Assembly (NCBI RefSeq): GCF_022458985.1
Contig: NC_061785.1
Location: 6,686,204-6,750,203, forward strand
Direction: 5' to 3'
From: Mugil cephalus
Lineage: Eukaryota > Chordata > Actinopteri > Mugiliformes > Mugilidae
DNA: 64,000 nucleotides
The notes under the pieces are model-generated. The model was not told the DNA's origin. It did no database searches and worked only from the letters and a program-made list of their open reading frames with translations. Positions 1-13,453 of the stretch are shown piece after piece. The position numbers and the translations under genes are program-made. Position 1 is the first letter of the stretch, and each line of letters begins with the position of its first letter.

Positions 1-664
1 ATGCTATCCTATCACCGAGCCAAGAATGACATGACGCAACAGCGAGGACTGAAATAACCCCCAGTAATCATGGTTTTGGTGACATGCACATATTAAAAAC
101 GATGGGACAAATCAAGCATCATCTGCCTTTATGGTTGAAAACTGTCTAAATCAATGCGCTCAATTGCTGAGATTTACAAAAAGGCAAAAATAAAAAGTGA
201 AAAGAATGAATATGGCAGTAAGATCCAACACTGATCCACAAAAAAAAAAGAAGCCACTTTCCAACCACAGGGAACTGGACCGCCTGCTGCAAGGCAGTCC
301 AAAAAAGGGCAAAACGAGATGAAAAGAACATCCTGTGTGAGTGAAGGGCAGGACGCAAACCAGACAGAGCAGACGACCAAAGGGCGGATATAAAGTGGAA
401 AAACTAAAAATCACACTTATTAGTGATTAATTGCGGATAAGACAGATTCATGTAGATATATGTAATAATAATAAAAAGAGAAGCTTGTGTAACCTTCACA
501 CTACCTTCGATGAGAAAGTCCAGATGCTGTCTAATATTCCAGCCATGAATAACTTTATTGGCACATCAAAATGACATCTCAAAAAAAAAAAAAAAAAAAG
601 GGAGGGAGAGGGAGCTGTTTAATTGGTGACTTGTGTCGCGATTGACATTTTTATACAAGCTCAC
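1..664 (-). other. pald1 intron, no further exon recognised
   Basis: This is downstream of the 665-740 exon, whose donor reads AGG|GTGAGC. It holds poly-A and poly-T runs (around 241 and 580-598). I looked on the minus strand for the next conserved paladin exon, expected to lead into the first phosphatase-like loop, and did not find it, so it presumably lies left of the window. Confidence 0.6.
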
Positions 665-3600
665 CCTGAGAATGTTAACAAATGCGTCGAAGTCTTCCTC
701 CATCGGCGCTCCCTCCATCGGTAGTGGTAATCTGTAGTACCTGCAAAACAACGAGCCGTCACCTGGAGTTGAACCTGTGCCTACATATGTTGTGTCAATA
801 TCGCCTCTATGTAGGTCACAACAAGCTGCACATAAACAGCCGCGTTTATGTGTTCGCTAATCTCCTCAGGCGGAAACTCTCCGGCGGGACGACGGGAGAG
901 GCCGTCCCTTAAGAGCAAACCACCTGCAGCTGGAAACTGTGAGACATCCTGCCGCTTTCACTTGGGATAAAACGCTCTCTTGCCCTTCAAGTGCTGTCAT
1001 GACATCTCAATAAAGCAGCCTGCGCTGATCTGATTGCAGACAGGATGCTGCAATCACTTCTTCCAAAAAAAGCAGGGCAACCAGGCTTTGCACAAACAAG
1101 CGCCACTATTTATAACCTCCCAGCCTGTGGTGCAGCAGGCAGCCACAAGCTGTGTCGCCTGAGCTGCAGCCTGAGCCGAGGAGCTAAGGGCTAATAAAGG
1201 AACAATGTAAACAACCTGTACGCCGGCATCGTGAACATCGGCCTCTTGTAGACCTCCTCGGTCACGTGGATGTCCTCCTCGCACGTGATGGAGATCTTCT
1301 GCGGCTCGTCTTTAAAGTACTCGATGTCGTTGTAGATGTAGAAGACGTTTTCGTTGAGCTTGGCAAAGTCATGGAGCTGCGGAGGAGGGAGGGAAGAAAA
1401 AAGAGGGTTTTAATAATAATCACCTAAAAACTTGCTTTGTACCGTGCAGAGTAATTGTTCCCGTGTCACCTCCTTTCTGATGGTGAGCTCCAGGCCCTCA
1501 ACCATCTCCTCCTTCTGCAGGCCGTGGAGGTTTTCGTGGAGGTTTTCCTTCCTCCTGGGAGTGTACGGCACAAAGTCGTCGTCCTTGTGCAGGAAAACCA
1601 CCGGCTCCTCTCTTACACAGAAGAATATAACCTCCTGCTTGCAGGAGCAAATAATAGATTATTGAAAAGTAAACGGTTGTTGCCTTTTTATCAACTGCAC
1701 CACTTCCAAGAGCAACTGGAAACAATCTGTCGTCATTTGACATGCAGCACATGAGTAAGGAGTTTTAAAGAGGCCCCACGTATAATTTTGTCAAATTCAT
1801 TTCAATTACGGTCAGTTTCTAGCTGCTGTAAGCAGAGAGATTCATTTTCCACTGGTACACACAACCGCAACTTTCTGTTTGCTCAGTTCTACAATCCAGC
1901 CGCAGCCTCCGCCGAGCACTTGACTCCTCAAATATTTACTGACAACACCGGGAGAAGGAGGCCAGGAAGAGCTGCGCGGGCACCGACGCAGGAAAAATTA
2001 GACCAGGGAAGCATTTATGTCGGCTTAAGAGTGGCGGCGGCAGATTCTGCCGGGACGAAATGGGTATATTAATGTAAAACAGCGGTGACCTCGTGTCCTT
2101 GCGCCTGGAGCCTCTGGAGGACGTGTTTGAAGCCGTTCAGGCTCGGCTGGCCCATCCCGTATAGAGGGTAGGATCCTTTCACTTGGCGGAAGTTGGGCGC
2201 CCCGTAGCTCGCCGTGGTGTTGAGGACGTCCGCCTTGCTGTATACGTCCTGGACCATGAAGAACTCCCCCTGGAAACATTTACACAACATGAACCTCCTG
2301 GTGCATCTATTAGCGGCTGTAAATTCCATCAAGATTAAGGAGGTTTAATAAATCATCCCTATGATTTTTAACTGAGTCACTTTTAAGCAGATTTTTAGAT
2401 CTCTTTCCATCCCCTTTCTGTTTGCAAACAGCAAAGTCTGGTTAAACTAATGTCTCAACCTGTTAAATCTCTACATCTTCAGCCTTTTACTTCCTATGGT
2501 GACACCGAGAGCTTAATGCTCTGTTACTGAAGGAAGCATAATGCAAAAGAAAATACAACCAGGGCCACCGCAGTTTACACTTTACACTGTCATTCGTACA
2601 CATGCTGCAATTTATCAGTGAAATAACCATCGTCAAAGTTCTCTTTAATGTTACCACATAAAACCAACAGCTACGCATGGGTTTCTGGCAACACTTTTGA
2701 TCTAGTTGGAAGCTGGTGAAGTACAGAGACCTGCGAAGCTTTGCAGCCTGTATACCCCCTTTTAATTTCTGGATCTCTTTTAGAAAATTCCTTTTTGTTT
2801 CTTACAGGAACCCTAAAAGACCAAAGCCTTTGCTTTAACCTCCTGAAAGCCTGTGTCCTCATATGAGGACATCAGGTTTTAGGTTTGTAGCAGCTTATTC
2901 TGCTTCATTTAGACCCGTATTTCAGTGGCTAATGAGCAAGTACCCGTTTGAGGACGTTGGGATTACACGTCCTGCTCAAAGATTAGTTTTTATAGGTTCT
3001 TTTTAGGTTCTTGGAGAAATTAACGACAAACAAAAGCTCGGGTCTCAGGAGATTAATCGTTTATCGACTCTATATGGTCGTGACCTGTCAGGTTCTGTGA
3101 TCGGCAGCTTTGCAACAATCAATATCTTTACATGCAAAGAAATATTCTTCTATTATTCCAAATATAACCAAGGTCCCAAATTTGCATTTTCCAAACAAGA
3201 CATCTGCACTATGACAATTATATGTATGCAGCAAATTCCTAATATACGTCTCAGTTGGGGGTTTTTACAGCCATTTTTCGTAACGTGTGGCCTCTTGCTT
3301 GTTTACTTTAAATTCCATATTGTACACAAATCTACCAAGTAAAACTTGGCTCAGATCAGACACTGTTTAAACTTGACTTTTTTTTTAAAACTTTGTGTTT
3401 AAGCCAAGCTTTTTCCAGAATGTAATGTGATTTATTAGCCATTAAAAACAATCTGGATTAAATGGATTAAATGCTTTATACAATCAAAAAGTAGTGACCA
3501 AATTAAATAGGATTCAGATTTAAACCTAAAGACAGGCTTGCTAACCTGAGGCACCTGCTTACAGAACGTCAAAACACAGCTGAAAAGAAGACTTCTGGCA

Positions 3601-4376
3601 GAACTACTGACCCGTGTATGTAAACACAGGCTGTGGGTTAACACTGGAACACGCTGCATGCCTGAACTACCACAGCGGAGGTGACAGAGCAGATCAAAGC
3701 CTCGATGGGAGGGTGACAACATTCCCGTTTCAATGGCAGCCTCTGATCATAAAACGGCGCATGACAATGTTCCTACGCCACGCTGCAATTTGGACACGTG
3801 AATGTGAAAAGAGCAGCCGCGGAGACAGGTGAGACCACTCTCGCCGCCCCTGCCTACCTGCACCAGGAAGTGCTCGGGCATCGCGTCCGATATCCGGCCG
3901 ACTTTGTAGTTGGTCTTGAGGATGTCATCGTGAATCTGGAATTCCTGCCTGCAGTTGTATCTGCAACACAACACGAGCGGGTGGACGTTGAAGCGAGGGC
4001 ATTTCAATTACCAGCCACTGTTTGCTCGGCCCGGGGTTGACAAAAGAGATGATAACGGGGGCAAACACTTGGGACTGAGGGTAAAGGGGAGGGGGGGAGG
4101 TTGAGGTGGTGAGTGGGGTGGGGGGGTTGTGGGGGTGATCAAAAAGGATTAACAGCCAATTGTGAGAACGCAGATTCGGGGACGGACTTACGTGATGACG
4201 ACAGGTGCGACTTTGTTGGTGATAATGGACTTGGCCTTGTTGCTGTGGATGTTGACCGTCTGGAAGGGGCTCATGCTAAGAGACTGCCTGCTGTCGGCCA
4301 TCCCGTTGCCATGGACACTCTCAAGCGGCGACGTAACAGAAACAGGCTGTGGTGCGGCGCTGGCAGTTGTACCCAT
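665..4376 (-). CDS. pald1: Paladin, 5' six coding exons (partial, continues off the left edge)
   Basis: Coding exons on the minus strand, in transcript order: 4376-4192, 3960-3858, 2269-2090, 1634-1470, 1376-1216, 740-665. Phases join without a break to give about 290 N-terminal residues. The protein starts MGTTAS, a classical N-myristoylation context, and contains conserved paladin blocks: KVAPVVITYNC, the EHFLVQGEFFMVQDV region, GAPNFRQVKG, YGMGQPSLNGF, FFCVREEPVVFLHKDDDFV, YTPRRKENLHENL and RLPLPMEGAPMEEDFDAFV. Paladin is a cytosolic, membrane-associated phosphatase-like protein linked to receptor signalling and vascular and neural crest biology. Its Cys-X5-Arg loops lie further downstream and are not in this window. 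An open frame extends upstream of the chosen ATG to 4502, but a pyrimidine-rich tract ending in CAG at 4390-4398 suggests that exon starts near 4389 with about 13 nt of 5' UTR. The donor after 2090 (GTCACC) is weak. Confidence 0.95.
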
Positions 4377-4642
4377 GCTCCACAAGCTGCTGTGAAAGGC
4401 ATCGCAGCAGAGAGAGAGTTCAGAAACAGGAAGCGAGCGGGCGCTCACACGCGAATACGGCAACCCACATACAGTAGCCCGTATCTGAGGGGATGACAAC
4501 ATCTACACACATATTTAAAAGGTGTGAAAAACTATTCAATAAGCTTCTCACACTTCAACAGCGATGCGACCGAAAATAATCAATGTGTTCGGCACTGATA
4601 TTTACAAATCAGACATGGATACATTTTTGGAGAATACACAAT

Positions 4643-5035
4643 TTAGATTAGATTAGATTAGATTTGATTAGATTAGATCAGATTCAACTTTATTGTCATT
4701 ACACATGTACAGGTACAGAGCAACAAAATGCAGTTTAGCATCTAACAAGAAGTGTATGTAGCATAAATAGTCTATAAGTATATCAAAGGTACAGTACAGG
4801 TTGTTTATAGCATATGGACAAATTATACAGGTGAGTGAGCAACATATACCCAATGACTGACGTATGAAGATATTATACAGATGGATTAATGCGTTAAATG
4901 TAAGTAGGCCGTACACAGGAACTCTGACAACATTTACACGTTGGAGGAAATGAGCAGATAAAAAATAAGCTGATATAAAATACAGATAAGTGATAATTAA
5001 ACAGTGCATAAACAATAAGCAGTAGCTACCTAATG
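4643..5035. repeat. Interspersed repeat beginning with GATTA tandem repeats
   Basis: A short array of gatta units (4643-4683) is followed by a block reading tcaactttattgtcattaca, then text with gtacagagcaacaaaatgca. The block is found again, diverged, at 5325-5480. This is typical of the 3' ends of fish retroposons; the class is not certain. Confidence 0.6.
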
Positions 5036-5324
5036 ATACTAAACTAGGGCCACATTGACTGACTTTTCTGTCTAGCGTGACCCTGCTAATTAATTAATTA
5101 ATCAACTAGTTTAATTTTCCGAACAACTACCAGATGATTTGCTCGGGAATTTAATAAAGACATTCACCACGAGAGACATTACTGACCCTCAGATATTTGA
5201 TAAAGGCACAAACTGTTCCCAGAGGATTAGCAGTAGCGCTCTGAACATTAAGCTAAACGCCAGCAGCTGTTGCACATACTTGGAAATAAAAATGATGATA
5301 TAATGCCTTTTACTACAACTACAA

Positions 5325-5480
5325 AGATTAAATCAGATGCAACTCTATTGTCGTTGCACACAGTACAGCTACACACACAACAAAATGTAATTTGGCATTT
5401 AACAAGAATGGCAAAAAGTGCAAAATTTCCCCAATGTTAGGAAACAAGCTATGACAATTGTATAAAGTAAGTTAGTATTG
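5325..5480. repeat. Second, diverged copy of the 4643-5035 repeat
   Basis: The block from about 5332 (aactctattgtcgttgcaca, then acaacaaaatgtaatttggc and aacaagaatggc) aligns with 4684-4755 in the same orientation. It is shorter and more degraded than the first copy. Confidence 0.55.
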
Positions 5481-5625
5481 TATATACCGCAGTGCTTGTC
5501 CAACTATTTGTACTCCAAGCGGTCTCACAGCTACAGCTACACATCCACACATTCGTTCACACAAACGCAAGTGACATTCACACACCAGTGCCAAGAGTAG
5601 GGGGCAAAACTTGAGGTTCAGCAGT

Positions 5626-6150
5626 CAGTGCGTTTACATGGACGTGAAAAAAACAAAACAAATTATTGTCTTAATCCGACTTTAACTGGACGACCGAGGC
5701 GCATGTAAACATGTTGCCCGGACTAAATTCAGAGTTCTCCTCATCCGAATTGAACTAGACAACTTGTGTGCACATGCTCCACAACCGCTGCGCTGGCGTG
5801 TGACCCCGGAACAAAAACATGTAAGAAATCCGGTCGCAGAAGAAGAAGAAGTGATAGCGTCATCTTATCTGCACCATAAGTAGCACGCACACGAACGTAT
5901 GAGGTTAAAAAGCTGTACTATTACCCATCTCATTGTTGTTAAAAATGCTGGTGAACAACTTGTCAACCGGAAAGGGGGTCGTATCAACCCTCTGAAAAGA
6001 CACATATCGCCACCTAGTGTGGAGGAGGAGGAGGACATGTTCCCGTCAGTTATTTGATTTTCTCTGTTGCATGTAAACTGGGTCAAAGGCCACATTCGGG
6101 AAGTCGAATTCTGAGCATATTCAAGGAACACTGTGCATGTAAACACAGTG
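5626..6150. mobile_element. MITE-like element with 15-bp terminal inverted repeats
   Basis: The left end CAGTGCGTTTACATG (5626-5640) and the right end CATGTAAACACAGTG (6136-6150) are inverted copies matching at 13 of 15 positions. The interior (about 525 bp in all) has no coding capacity. No convincing target-site duplication is seen in the immediate flanks. Many fish genomes carry MITEs with gcatgtaaac-type ends; the superfamily is not assigned. Confidence 0.65.
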
Positions 6151-6159
6151 TTGCTTAGG

Positions 6160-8900
6160 TTTAAAAAAACTGAAACCGTATAGAAGAACAGAAGCTTTTA
6201 CTTTGAGCGGCCACTGAATCCAAAAGCTGTAAATTTATTCTCTCTAAACTAAACAAACTAATTCCCATATTATTTCCCTTTCATTACATAAAAAGACAAA
6301 AAGATCCCTCTGCACTTGATTAAGAGTCAGTTTAAGCCGCTCAAGTCATAAATACTAATAATGTATTATAATAAGTATTAACAGAAGCAATTTTGAGCAC
6401 ATTTTGAGAGAAATAAAGATTCATGCAACCCTCCTGCGATCGCAATCAACGTCTTTACATTTTCATCGCGGCGGGATTAGAGTCAAGTGTGACCAGATTT
6501 ATATTTTAATCATCCACCTCACATCCCACCTACCGCTCCTCTCAGGAGGCAGCCACAGGTTTGCAGCAAAGCCTCCTCCCCTCTGAATAAACAGTGAGCC
6601 TTCCAGGGAGCTCTGCAGATAAACAAACGATCCTTCTGACAACCTAACACTCAGGAGCGACATCTTAAATATCACTTCCAACGCGGAGACGCGGAATAGC
6701 CGGGAGTCAACAACGGAAAGATGCGCGGAAATACCTACGAAAACGAATCTATCGCACAGGCACTATGTCACCAAACACAAACTCACAGATATGGACACAA
6801 AGTGTGAACCCGAGAGCACGGGATCCATCCAACTTGAGAAATCTACTTGCTGTCACACGGCTCGGGTGAACTGCGGGGTTGTCTTTTGCCGTCTGAGCTC
6901 AAAGCACCTCTGTGTGATCTCCAGCTCTGAATAGAGTGGACTCACATTGGAGGGAGAAGTGCCGGGTGAGTCACAGCCACTCTCCTCTTTGTTGCATCGG
7001 GAGGTGAGTGGGTAGGTCAACCTTGTACTCAGAGACCTTTTGAATGAGCAGAGGGAGCGAGAGTCGCTTCTTCTCTCCGAGCACAGCGGGGTAAGACAAC
7101 ACATTGATTTGTCATTTCGTCCGAAAAACGCAGACGTTTCTGCAGAGCGAATAAACCGACCGCTTTAAAATCAGGGGGAAGCCGACGAGAGGCTAGAAAA
7201 GAGGCAGAATCTCTACTCAAGTTCCATAAAAGGAATCATGAATACTGTGCTCCAGCTGCCCAGATCTATTTGAGTCCTCGCCACATACCAAAAGCATCCC
7301 TGCTGCCATATTTTTTGTGGCCACCACAAAAAAAAAACAAAAAAAAAACACACAACGAAAAAACCCTCCAAGGAGTAACAACACTCGGCGGCTAAAAAAT
7401 CTGAAATCTTACGAGTGAGACGAGGAGCCAGACCCTTTTCTTTGCTGCTTCTTTTCCATCATGGTCCAAAGGAGTGTGAGAACTTGGCATCACATCCGAA
7501 AAAGAAATCTTCCTCTTTTGAATCCCGTCGCCCACCCCCGGCCGGTCGGTGGGAAACACCCCTCGCAGGAGCTCAAAGTGGAGCTTGGCATTCAGTAAAA
7601 AAAAGAAAAAAAAAAAGTTTCGTCTCGTCTGTGCCCCTATCTCCTGTCTAATGTTGGGAAGTGGAGTCAGGCGAGAGACTCGCGTCTCTACGGAGGGGAA
7701 CAGAGGAAGTAGTGGTACATCTGGCTGCCAGATGGTTTAAGTTTAGCAGGCGTTCGCAGGGACACACAAAAAAAAACGACACACGACAGAACGACTCTGG
7801 TACTGTACAAAGGAACGAGCAGAAATGATGAGTTCATCCGCAGCGATTTATGAAAGTCAAATAACATTATGTCAATGCTCCTCCATCCATATTATTATAC
7901 ATTATTTATCTTTCTACATTATTTTTTATTTATTTATATTTTTTTATTTATTTATTTTTTATTCATTTTATTAATTCGTATTTCATTATGTATTTTAATT
8001 TCATTTTCATACTAAAATCTTTTTTAGAAGTTTATTATTATAATTTTTATAATTATTTTAAAAAAATTTTTTTTTTATGTGACCAATATATTATATTATA
8101 TATTATTTTTTTTTATGTGACCAATCAACCTTCTAAGTCTTATTGACCAAGACCTGTATTATAGCATGCATTTTCAATACATTTCCCCCAAATATGCAGG
8201 CAGCAATGTAAGTTTCTGCCCTTAAAATAGTGTTTTAGAGAGCTTTATTATTTTCAGAATGTCTAATAATTACTTGTGGGAGCTGTAAAGCCATCTTAGG
8301 TTTATACATAGACTTACACTTAAGACTTTACTGTCCCGCAAGTGAAACTGCATGGTCACGGCAGCTTAGTTGCACATTAAAAAAACACTTGAAAAACGCT
8401 AGTAAAACAGAAAAATGGTTTAAGATAAAAAGCAAATAAATAAAATAAAATACGATAAACATAAATATATATGATTTGCACATAGAAATTGAAGTAAATA
8501 AAGAGGCATATCCAAGTATAATACAAGACAATCTCTCCTCAACTTCCTATTTAAAGCCGAAAACAGCCTCGTCTTGCACGTACCCTCACACACCCCTCGG
8601 GAGGCTGTTTTCGAACTCTGTCACTTTAAGGACATTTAATCAGTAGGTTTCTTTTACCCACTGCCACCACAGTCATGCATGATAATATGCATGCTCCTAT
8701 GAAGGGCTCCGACAATAGATTCTGCCCGTTTCTCCCCGTCTGCACGCTGGGGTTTCCTACGTCTCATCCCGCGTGGCGCTGCTGTTATTTGTGTTAAAAC
8801 GACGCAGCCGCCTGGTGCCTCAGAGGAAATGTGACATTGCTGATGCTGCAGCCCATGCAGTCTGACTGAAACCGTCGCGTCAGAAGCTCTCCTCCGTCTT
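6160..8900. other. Non-coding stretch upstream of pald1 coding exons
   Basis: No conserved protein reading was found. It includes poly-A/C runs near 7329-7350, A-rich text at 7597-7615 and a very A+T-rich tract at about 7861-8110. Depending on the real pald1 transcription start it is either 5' intron or upstream DNA. Confidence 0.5.
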
Positions 8901-8903
8901 ACC

Positions 8904-9113
8904 TTACAGCCTCTGCTGCAAGACCACGGTGCACGGGCACTTTGGTGCAGAGGTTCCTGGCTTACGTAAAAGAGCAGAACTTAAGGATTTCAGCACACGC
9001 AGGCCTGGTGTTAGCGGGCCTGGTGTAGCGGGCGGGCAGCTGGGGCGGAGGCCTGAGTAGAAATAGCCCTCAGTCATAAACATCCTCCTGGAGAGCCAAT
9101 CAAGGCAACTCAT
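8904..9113 (-). other. Candidate alternative 5' non-coding exon of pald1
   Basis: On the minus strand the text ...CTGTAAG|GTAAGACGG gives a near-consensus splice donor with its last exon base at 8904. The sequence just upstream in transcript order is relatively G+C-rich. No start codon conserved with paladin is present, so if it is an exon it would be untranslated. The upstream boundary is unknown and the end given here is arbitrary. Transcript data would be needed. Confidence 0.2.
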
Positions 9114-12100
9114 CAGAGAGGCTGTTTATCCCACATGTCAAGCTGAGTTGTGTCGCACTGCTCGCGAGGCCAATAAAATAACAACAGAAAATGTCTGACG
9201 GCGTAAAATAACACTGTAGAAATGATCCTGAATTCACCTTTTTTTTTTTAACGTTTGGGTACGATGCCGCCAGTCTGCCAGTCAGCCAGACAGGCAGGCA
9301 GTGAACAGCTGGTCAAAGTTTGCCAGTGGCACTAATATTTAACTTCACTGGTGGCCCGGTCAGAATAAGGCCCTGGAAACTGGAACCTCCTGCCAGCCTA
9401 GCAGCCACCGCTCCATTCAGACAGGGCCCATTTAAATTCAGACGGCGTCCCGACTTTGCTGTAGCAACGTCTTCAGACAAAAGGGCCCCGAGCGCCGGGC
9501 AGGAAGGAGCTCGCAGCTGCAGGATGCATCTGTCGGTGGCCCCCCGAGGAAGGATGCGGAGCACTCTTCATTCAGAAGAATCGCAGCGGGTTCAAGAGAG
9601 ATGGGTATCGCCGCGGAGCACATAGTGGATCTTTCAACGCGACTTCCCATATTGGGCTTTAAAAGGGAGCCGGGCGGCCGCGGCGGCAACTGATAAAATG
9701 CGATTTGCTTATTCGGCAACATCGCTACATTTGAGGCAAGGACGTTTCTGGTCTGCGGGGAGATGTGGAAAATGTCAAGCCTTAAACAAGTCTGCACAAA
9801 ACAAGATCATTTCCAACATGGCACCACAAATGTTACATCTCACCGAGCCGATATATATGTTCTTGTATGTGGTTATTCTGCTCTCTCTGTCCTATTTAAT
9901 TTCTCTTTGGTCACTGGTCTTCTTGACTTATATGTGACTTATTATATGCTGTAGCATTTGAATTTTCCCACTGGGCATCACTGAAGTACCTTAATTTATA
10001 TGAATTTATATCAATGGCAAAGAGTTTCTCACTCATCAGCGGATACGAGACCAACAAAGCCATTCAAAACAACGCAGTCACACCCCCGAGGCAGAGGAAG
10101 CGTAAGCACACCTTGACAGGAAATGGTTGGTTATACTCTCTGAAACTTCCTCCCTGCAGCTGTACGCATATTTCACCAATGAGGTTAAGGGTTACATGCA
10201 GGCGTGAGTCCACAGGACATTGCTAGTTCCTGAGCTAAATATCAGTTCTGCACGGAAATGAGCTCAACGCTTCCTCTATAGAAAATCCTCTTTTTTTTTT
10301 TTCGACTGCTCACATTGTGAATTTCTCTCGTGTTTGTTTTTCATCCAGAATAAATCGCCCAGCGATTTTGCGCTGACCGCGGCAAAAGGGAAACGGCGGG
10401 GCGCATTGTTGCAAGGATTTCCAAATCTGATCAAACCTTGTGCAATAGCTTTTGAACTGCAACACAGATACTGGGCGGAAAAGAAGCAACTGAAGTTGGT
10501 TTCTAGTAGAAGCCTTTCAAACCCACTGGGACTTCTCGAATGAGACACGAACTATTCTATGCAGCGACGTGACATAAATCAAACGAATAACCTTTAGCCG
10601 TGCGCATTCTTGCTTTCATCGTAGCTCGGCTGCTAAAAAGAGTGTGCAAGCCTATTTTTAAAAACAAACCCTGCCTGTAATTTATTTCAAGGCAGCAATT
10701 TTTCATCCCACTATGATTTAAAGGCTTGCAGTAATCCGGCTTTTATTTTTTTCTATTTATTTATTTATTTTTTTTATTTCGAAACCCCAGCGTCCGACCG
10801 CAATATTTTGTCAGCAATGCCGGGCTAACTGACAGCAGTTTTGTTTGTCACACCCTTCGAAAAATCTACCCGCCGCACACACACACTGATTTGTTAACAT
10901 GCTTCCCTCTCGCACTGACACTCCGTAGCGTAAGTGTTAAGTTGTCCGAGTGCAAACAACTCCTGGCTCAGCAGCGGCGGCAGCAGTGTTTTCTGAGTTG
11001 GCGTGGGGAGCTAGAGTCCTGTCAAACATGCGCCGGTCCTCCGGTGAAGGAATGAAGAGCTGATAAACACTTCAGAGGGGAGCCAAGGCATCGCATGCCG
11101 CGAAGAATGCGAGCCATGTAAGCGGCGTGAACATCAGACGCGACGCTGCCTTATCAAAAAAGGACGCGTTAAGGGAACAGGAATTTCTCCCTGGAAAGTC
11201 TGAAGTCTGAAATCACGCCACGCATCTACAGCGATATTTACACAACAGCGTAAGGAGTCATTTCCCTTTCTGTCCTTCAGAGACATGTCTAGCAACAACA
11301 AGCACCACAACACAGAGACGCGCCTGTGACAACTGTACCTGAGGCTCGGCTGCTCGGTTCACCATCCGAGAGGTGGGCTGGTTTCGGTGGGAGATCACAA
11401 AACAAAACAAAAAAAGAAAAAGAAAAAGACAGTGAGGTAAAAATAAACCAAAATGACAGCTCTCCGGCAGGCGACCGGTCTCAGTCAAGACATCCACGCT
11501 GGCATCTCCCCCGTCTGATCTCGTGTGAGGCAATCTGTCTCTGCCCGCCGATCAAACTACAGCGGGGCGGCAGTTTCGCATCATTAACGTGTCCTTATAA
11601 AGCGAGTCAATGAACGTGTCCTTCAGCGAGGACGGACCCCGGACGGGAGGAGAGGCGAACGGAGGGGTTGCTGAGCTCCTCCGTCTGAGGCTCTTAGATA
11701 AGTGAAGGCACGCACCCGTGTTGGTTATCTGCTACTACTTTTTTTTGTATGCATCCCCTGTGCATGAGGTGCGAGGCAGCATGCCGAGATTTGTGTGTGT
11801 GTGTGTTTGTATGGAGGGGAGGGTGGGGGTAAAGAGGATGTGGAGGCGGACCCAGAGAGGCTTACTCATCATCCAGTTCAGTATCCAACCACTACCGGAG
11901 CGGCACAACACCTTTCACCACTTTCAGCAACTGCAAGCACACACAATTCATTTATTTTGTTTTTTAAACATGTCACAATCAGCTGCCGCAACATTGGCCC
12001 CCCAATGCCACGAGGCCGACGACGGCTAACAACAGATGACATCACGTAAGCCTAATTCACCGCACCGCTCTAATTACTCCATTCATTAGCGGTTAACACG

Positions 12101-12480
12101 AGCCATGTCGAAGGTAAACAGTCCTACAGCTGGGCAAATACCGAGGCTTAAGCCTGATGTAAACGCTCCTACGTCCCTGCGGCCGTAAACCCAGAGGTCA
12201 GACCAGAACGAGCCTGAACGCAGCCCCCTCCAAAATAATAATAATAAAAAAAAAATAGATAAATTCTCCCAAATACTTTTCGTACCTGACAGCGCAACAA
12301 CCGCCCTGGCTCCGGATACCTCAACAAACCCTTATCTACCGCCTGTGAGAATATTTTCTTACAAAAGTATGTGCAGCCAACAGTCACAAGATAATAACCA
12401 CATTAAGCTCATTTTTGCACAAGTGGCGAGGGATTTTCGAGATATGGATGTAAAATCTACTGCTGCCACACCTGTTCCTT
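9114..12480. other. Intergenic or 5' intronic DNA between nodal and pald1 coding exons
   Basis: Mixed composition with several CpG-containing G+C-richer patches (about 9390-9680, 10980-11700) and A/T runs (10290, 10741-10775). Open frames here have no recognisable homology. No RNA gene was recognised. Confidence 0.45.
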
Positions 12481-12487
12481 CCTTCCT

Positions 12488-12514
12488 GCAGCAGCAGCAG
12501 CAGTGGTGGTGGCG

Positions 12515-12541
<27 letters not shown>
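12488..12541. repeat. CAG microsatellite, interrupted
   Basis: A CAG run at 12488-12503, a TGG/CGG interruption, then about nine CAG units at 12515-12541. The polyglutamine-like readings on either strand lie in otherwise unconserved frames and are not taken as coding. Confidence 0.9.
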
Positions 12542-12545
<4 letters not shown>

Positions 12546-13421
12546 GCCAAAAACTCTGAAGTTCTTGCAACACCGAAACGAAACCCCTCCCCGCGGCCTC
12601 GCAAAAACCTCAACATGAAGGAATCAATCCGGGGGAGCGAGAAGTCATAAATATTATTCGGCTCAGGGGACACTACCAAAATAGAAGAATAGATGTCACT
12701 GAAAATGCGGAATAAAGTGCCAAGGTTCAAGCACCACAGTTTGGAATAAGAGGATGTTCTCTGACGGATTAAGAGAAAACATCCTCTCGGCTAAATTGTC
12801 CGGAAAAAATGAGCACACGGCTAATATCACATGTCTGCTCTGGGTCCTCTTCTCGGAGGTCTGGTGTCTGTCTCATAACCCCCCCGCCCCGAAGGGCTAA
12901 TTCGTTAAAAGCCCTGTCAAAGCCAAGAGGAAAGGAGATAATATTAGGAAAACATTTCACCTGAGCCAAAAAAAAGAAAAAAAACTGTGTAATAAGAAAT
13001 ACAGAATCCTATTTCTGTTTCTCTCACACTGTTAAAAATACAACTTGAGGTTCATGGGAAGATGAAATCATTGTGCAAGTAATCACAAACCAAAATTGAC
13101 ACATGTTTTGGGGGGGTATGCTCTTGAGTCCAGTGATCAAATATGACACCTTGTGGTAAAATGCATCTATTACACTTAGGCACATGGCCTCTGCTTTCTG
13201 GGACACATGTTTTAACCGTGTCAAGTTGACTGTTTTAGCCCGTAACTCCAACCTAGGCTGCAAATCTGGATCAGAACAGTCACTTTCAACAAACATCTCT
13301 CGCTTTCAAAGCTTCACACATGCCTCAAATATGAAATGAGCCACCGTTTTGTTTTAGTAACTCAGTCCCAATCAATATCTTTACTACGCGTCAATAGTTA
13401 AAGCCACAGAAAATATGCACC

Positions 13422-13453
13422 GGAGGAGGAGGAGGAGGAGGAGGAGGAGGAGG
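13422..13453. repeat. GGA microsatellite
   Basis: About eleven uninterrupted GGA units in non-coding DNA between pald1 and nodal. Confidence 0.9.

Noticed and set aside
1-664. Next pald1 coding exon at the left edge
   Set aside because: No minus-strand frame matches the paladin sequence expected after FDAFVNILR.
12345-12730. Polyglutamine and polycysteine-like frames
   Set aside because: Both are readings of the CAG microsatellite in non-coding DNA, with no conserved flanking sequence.
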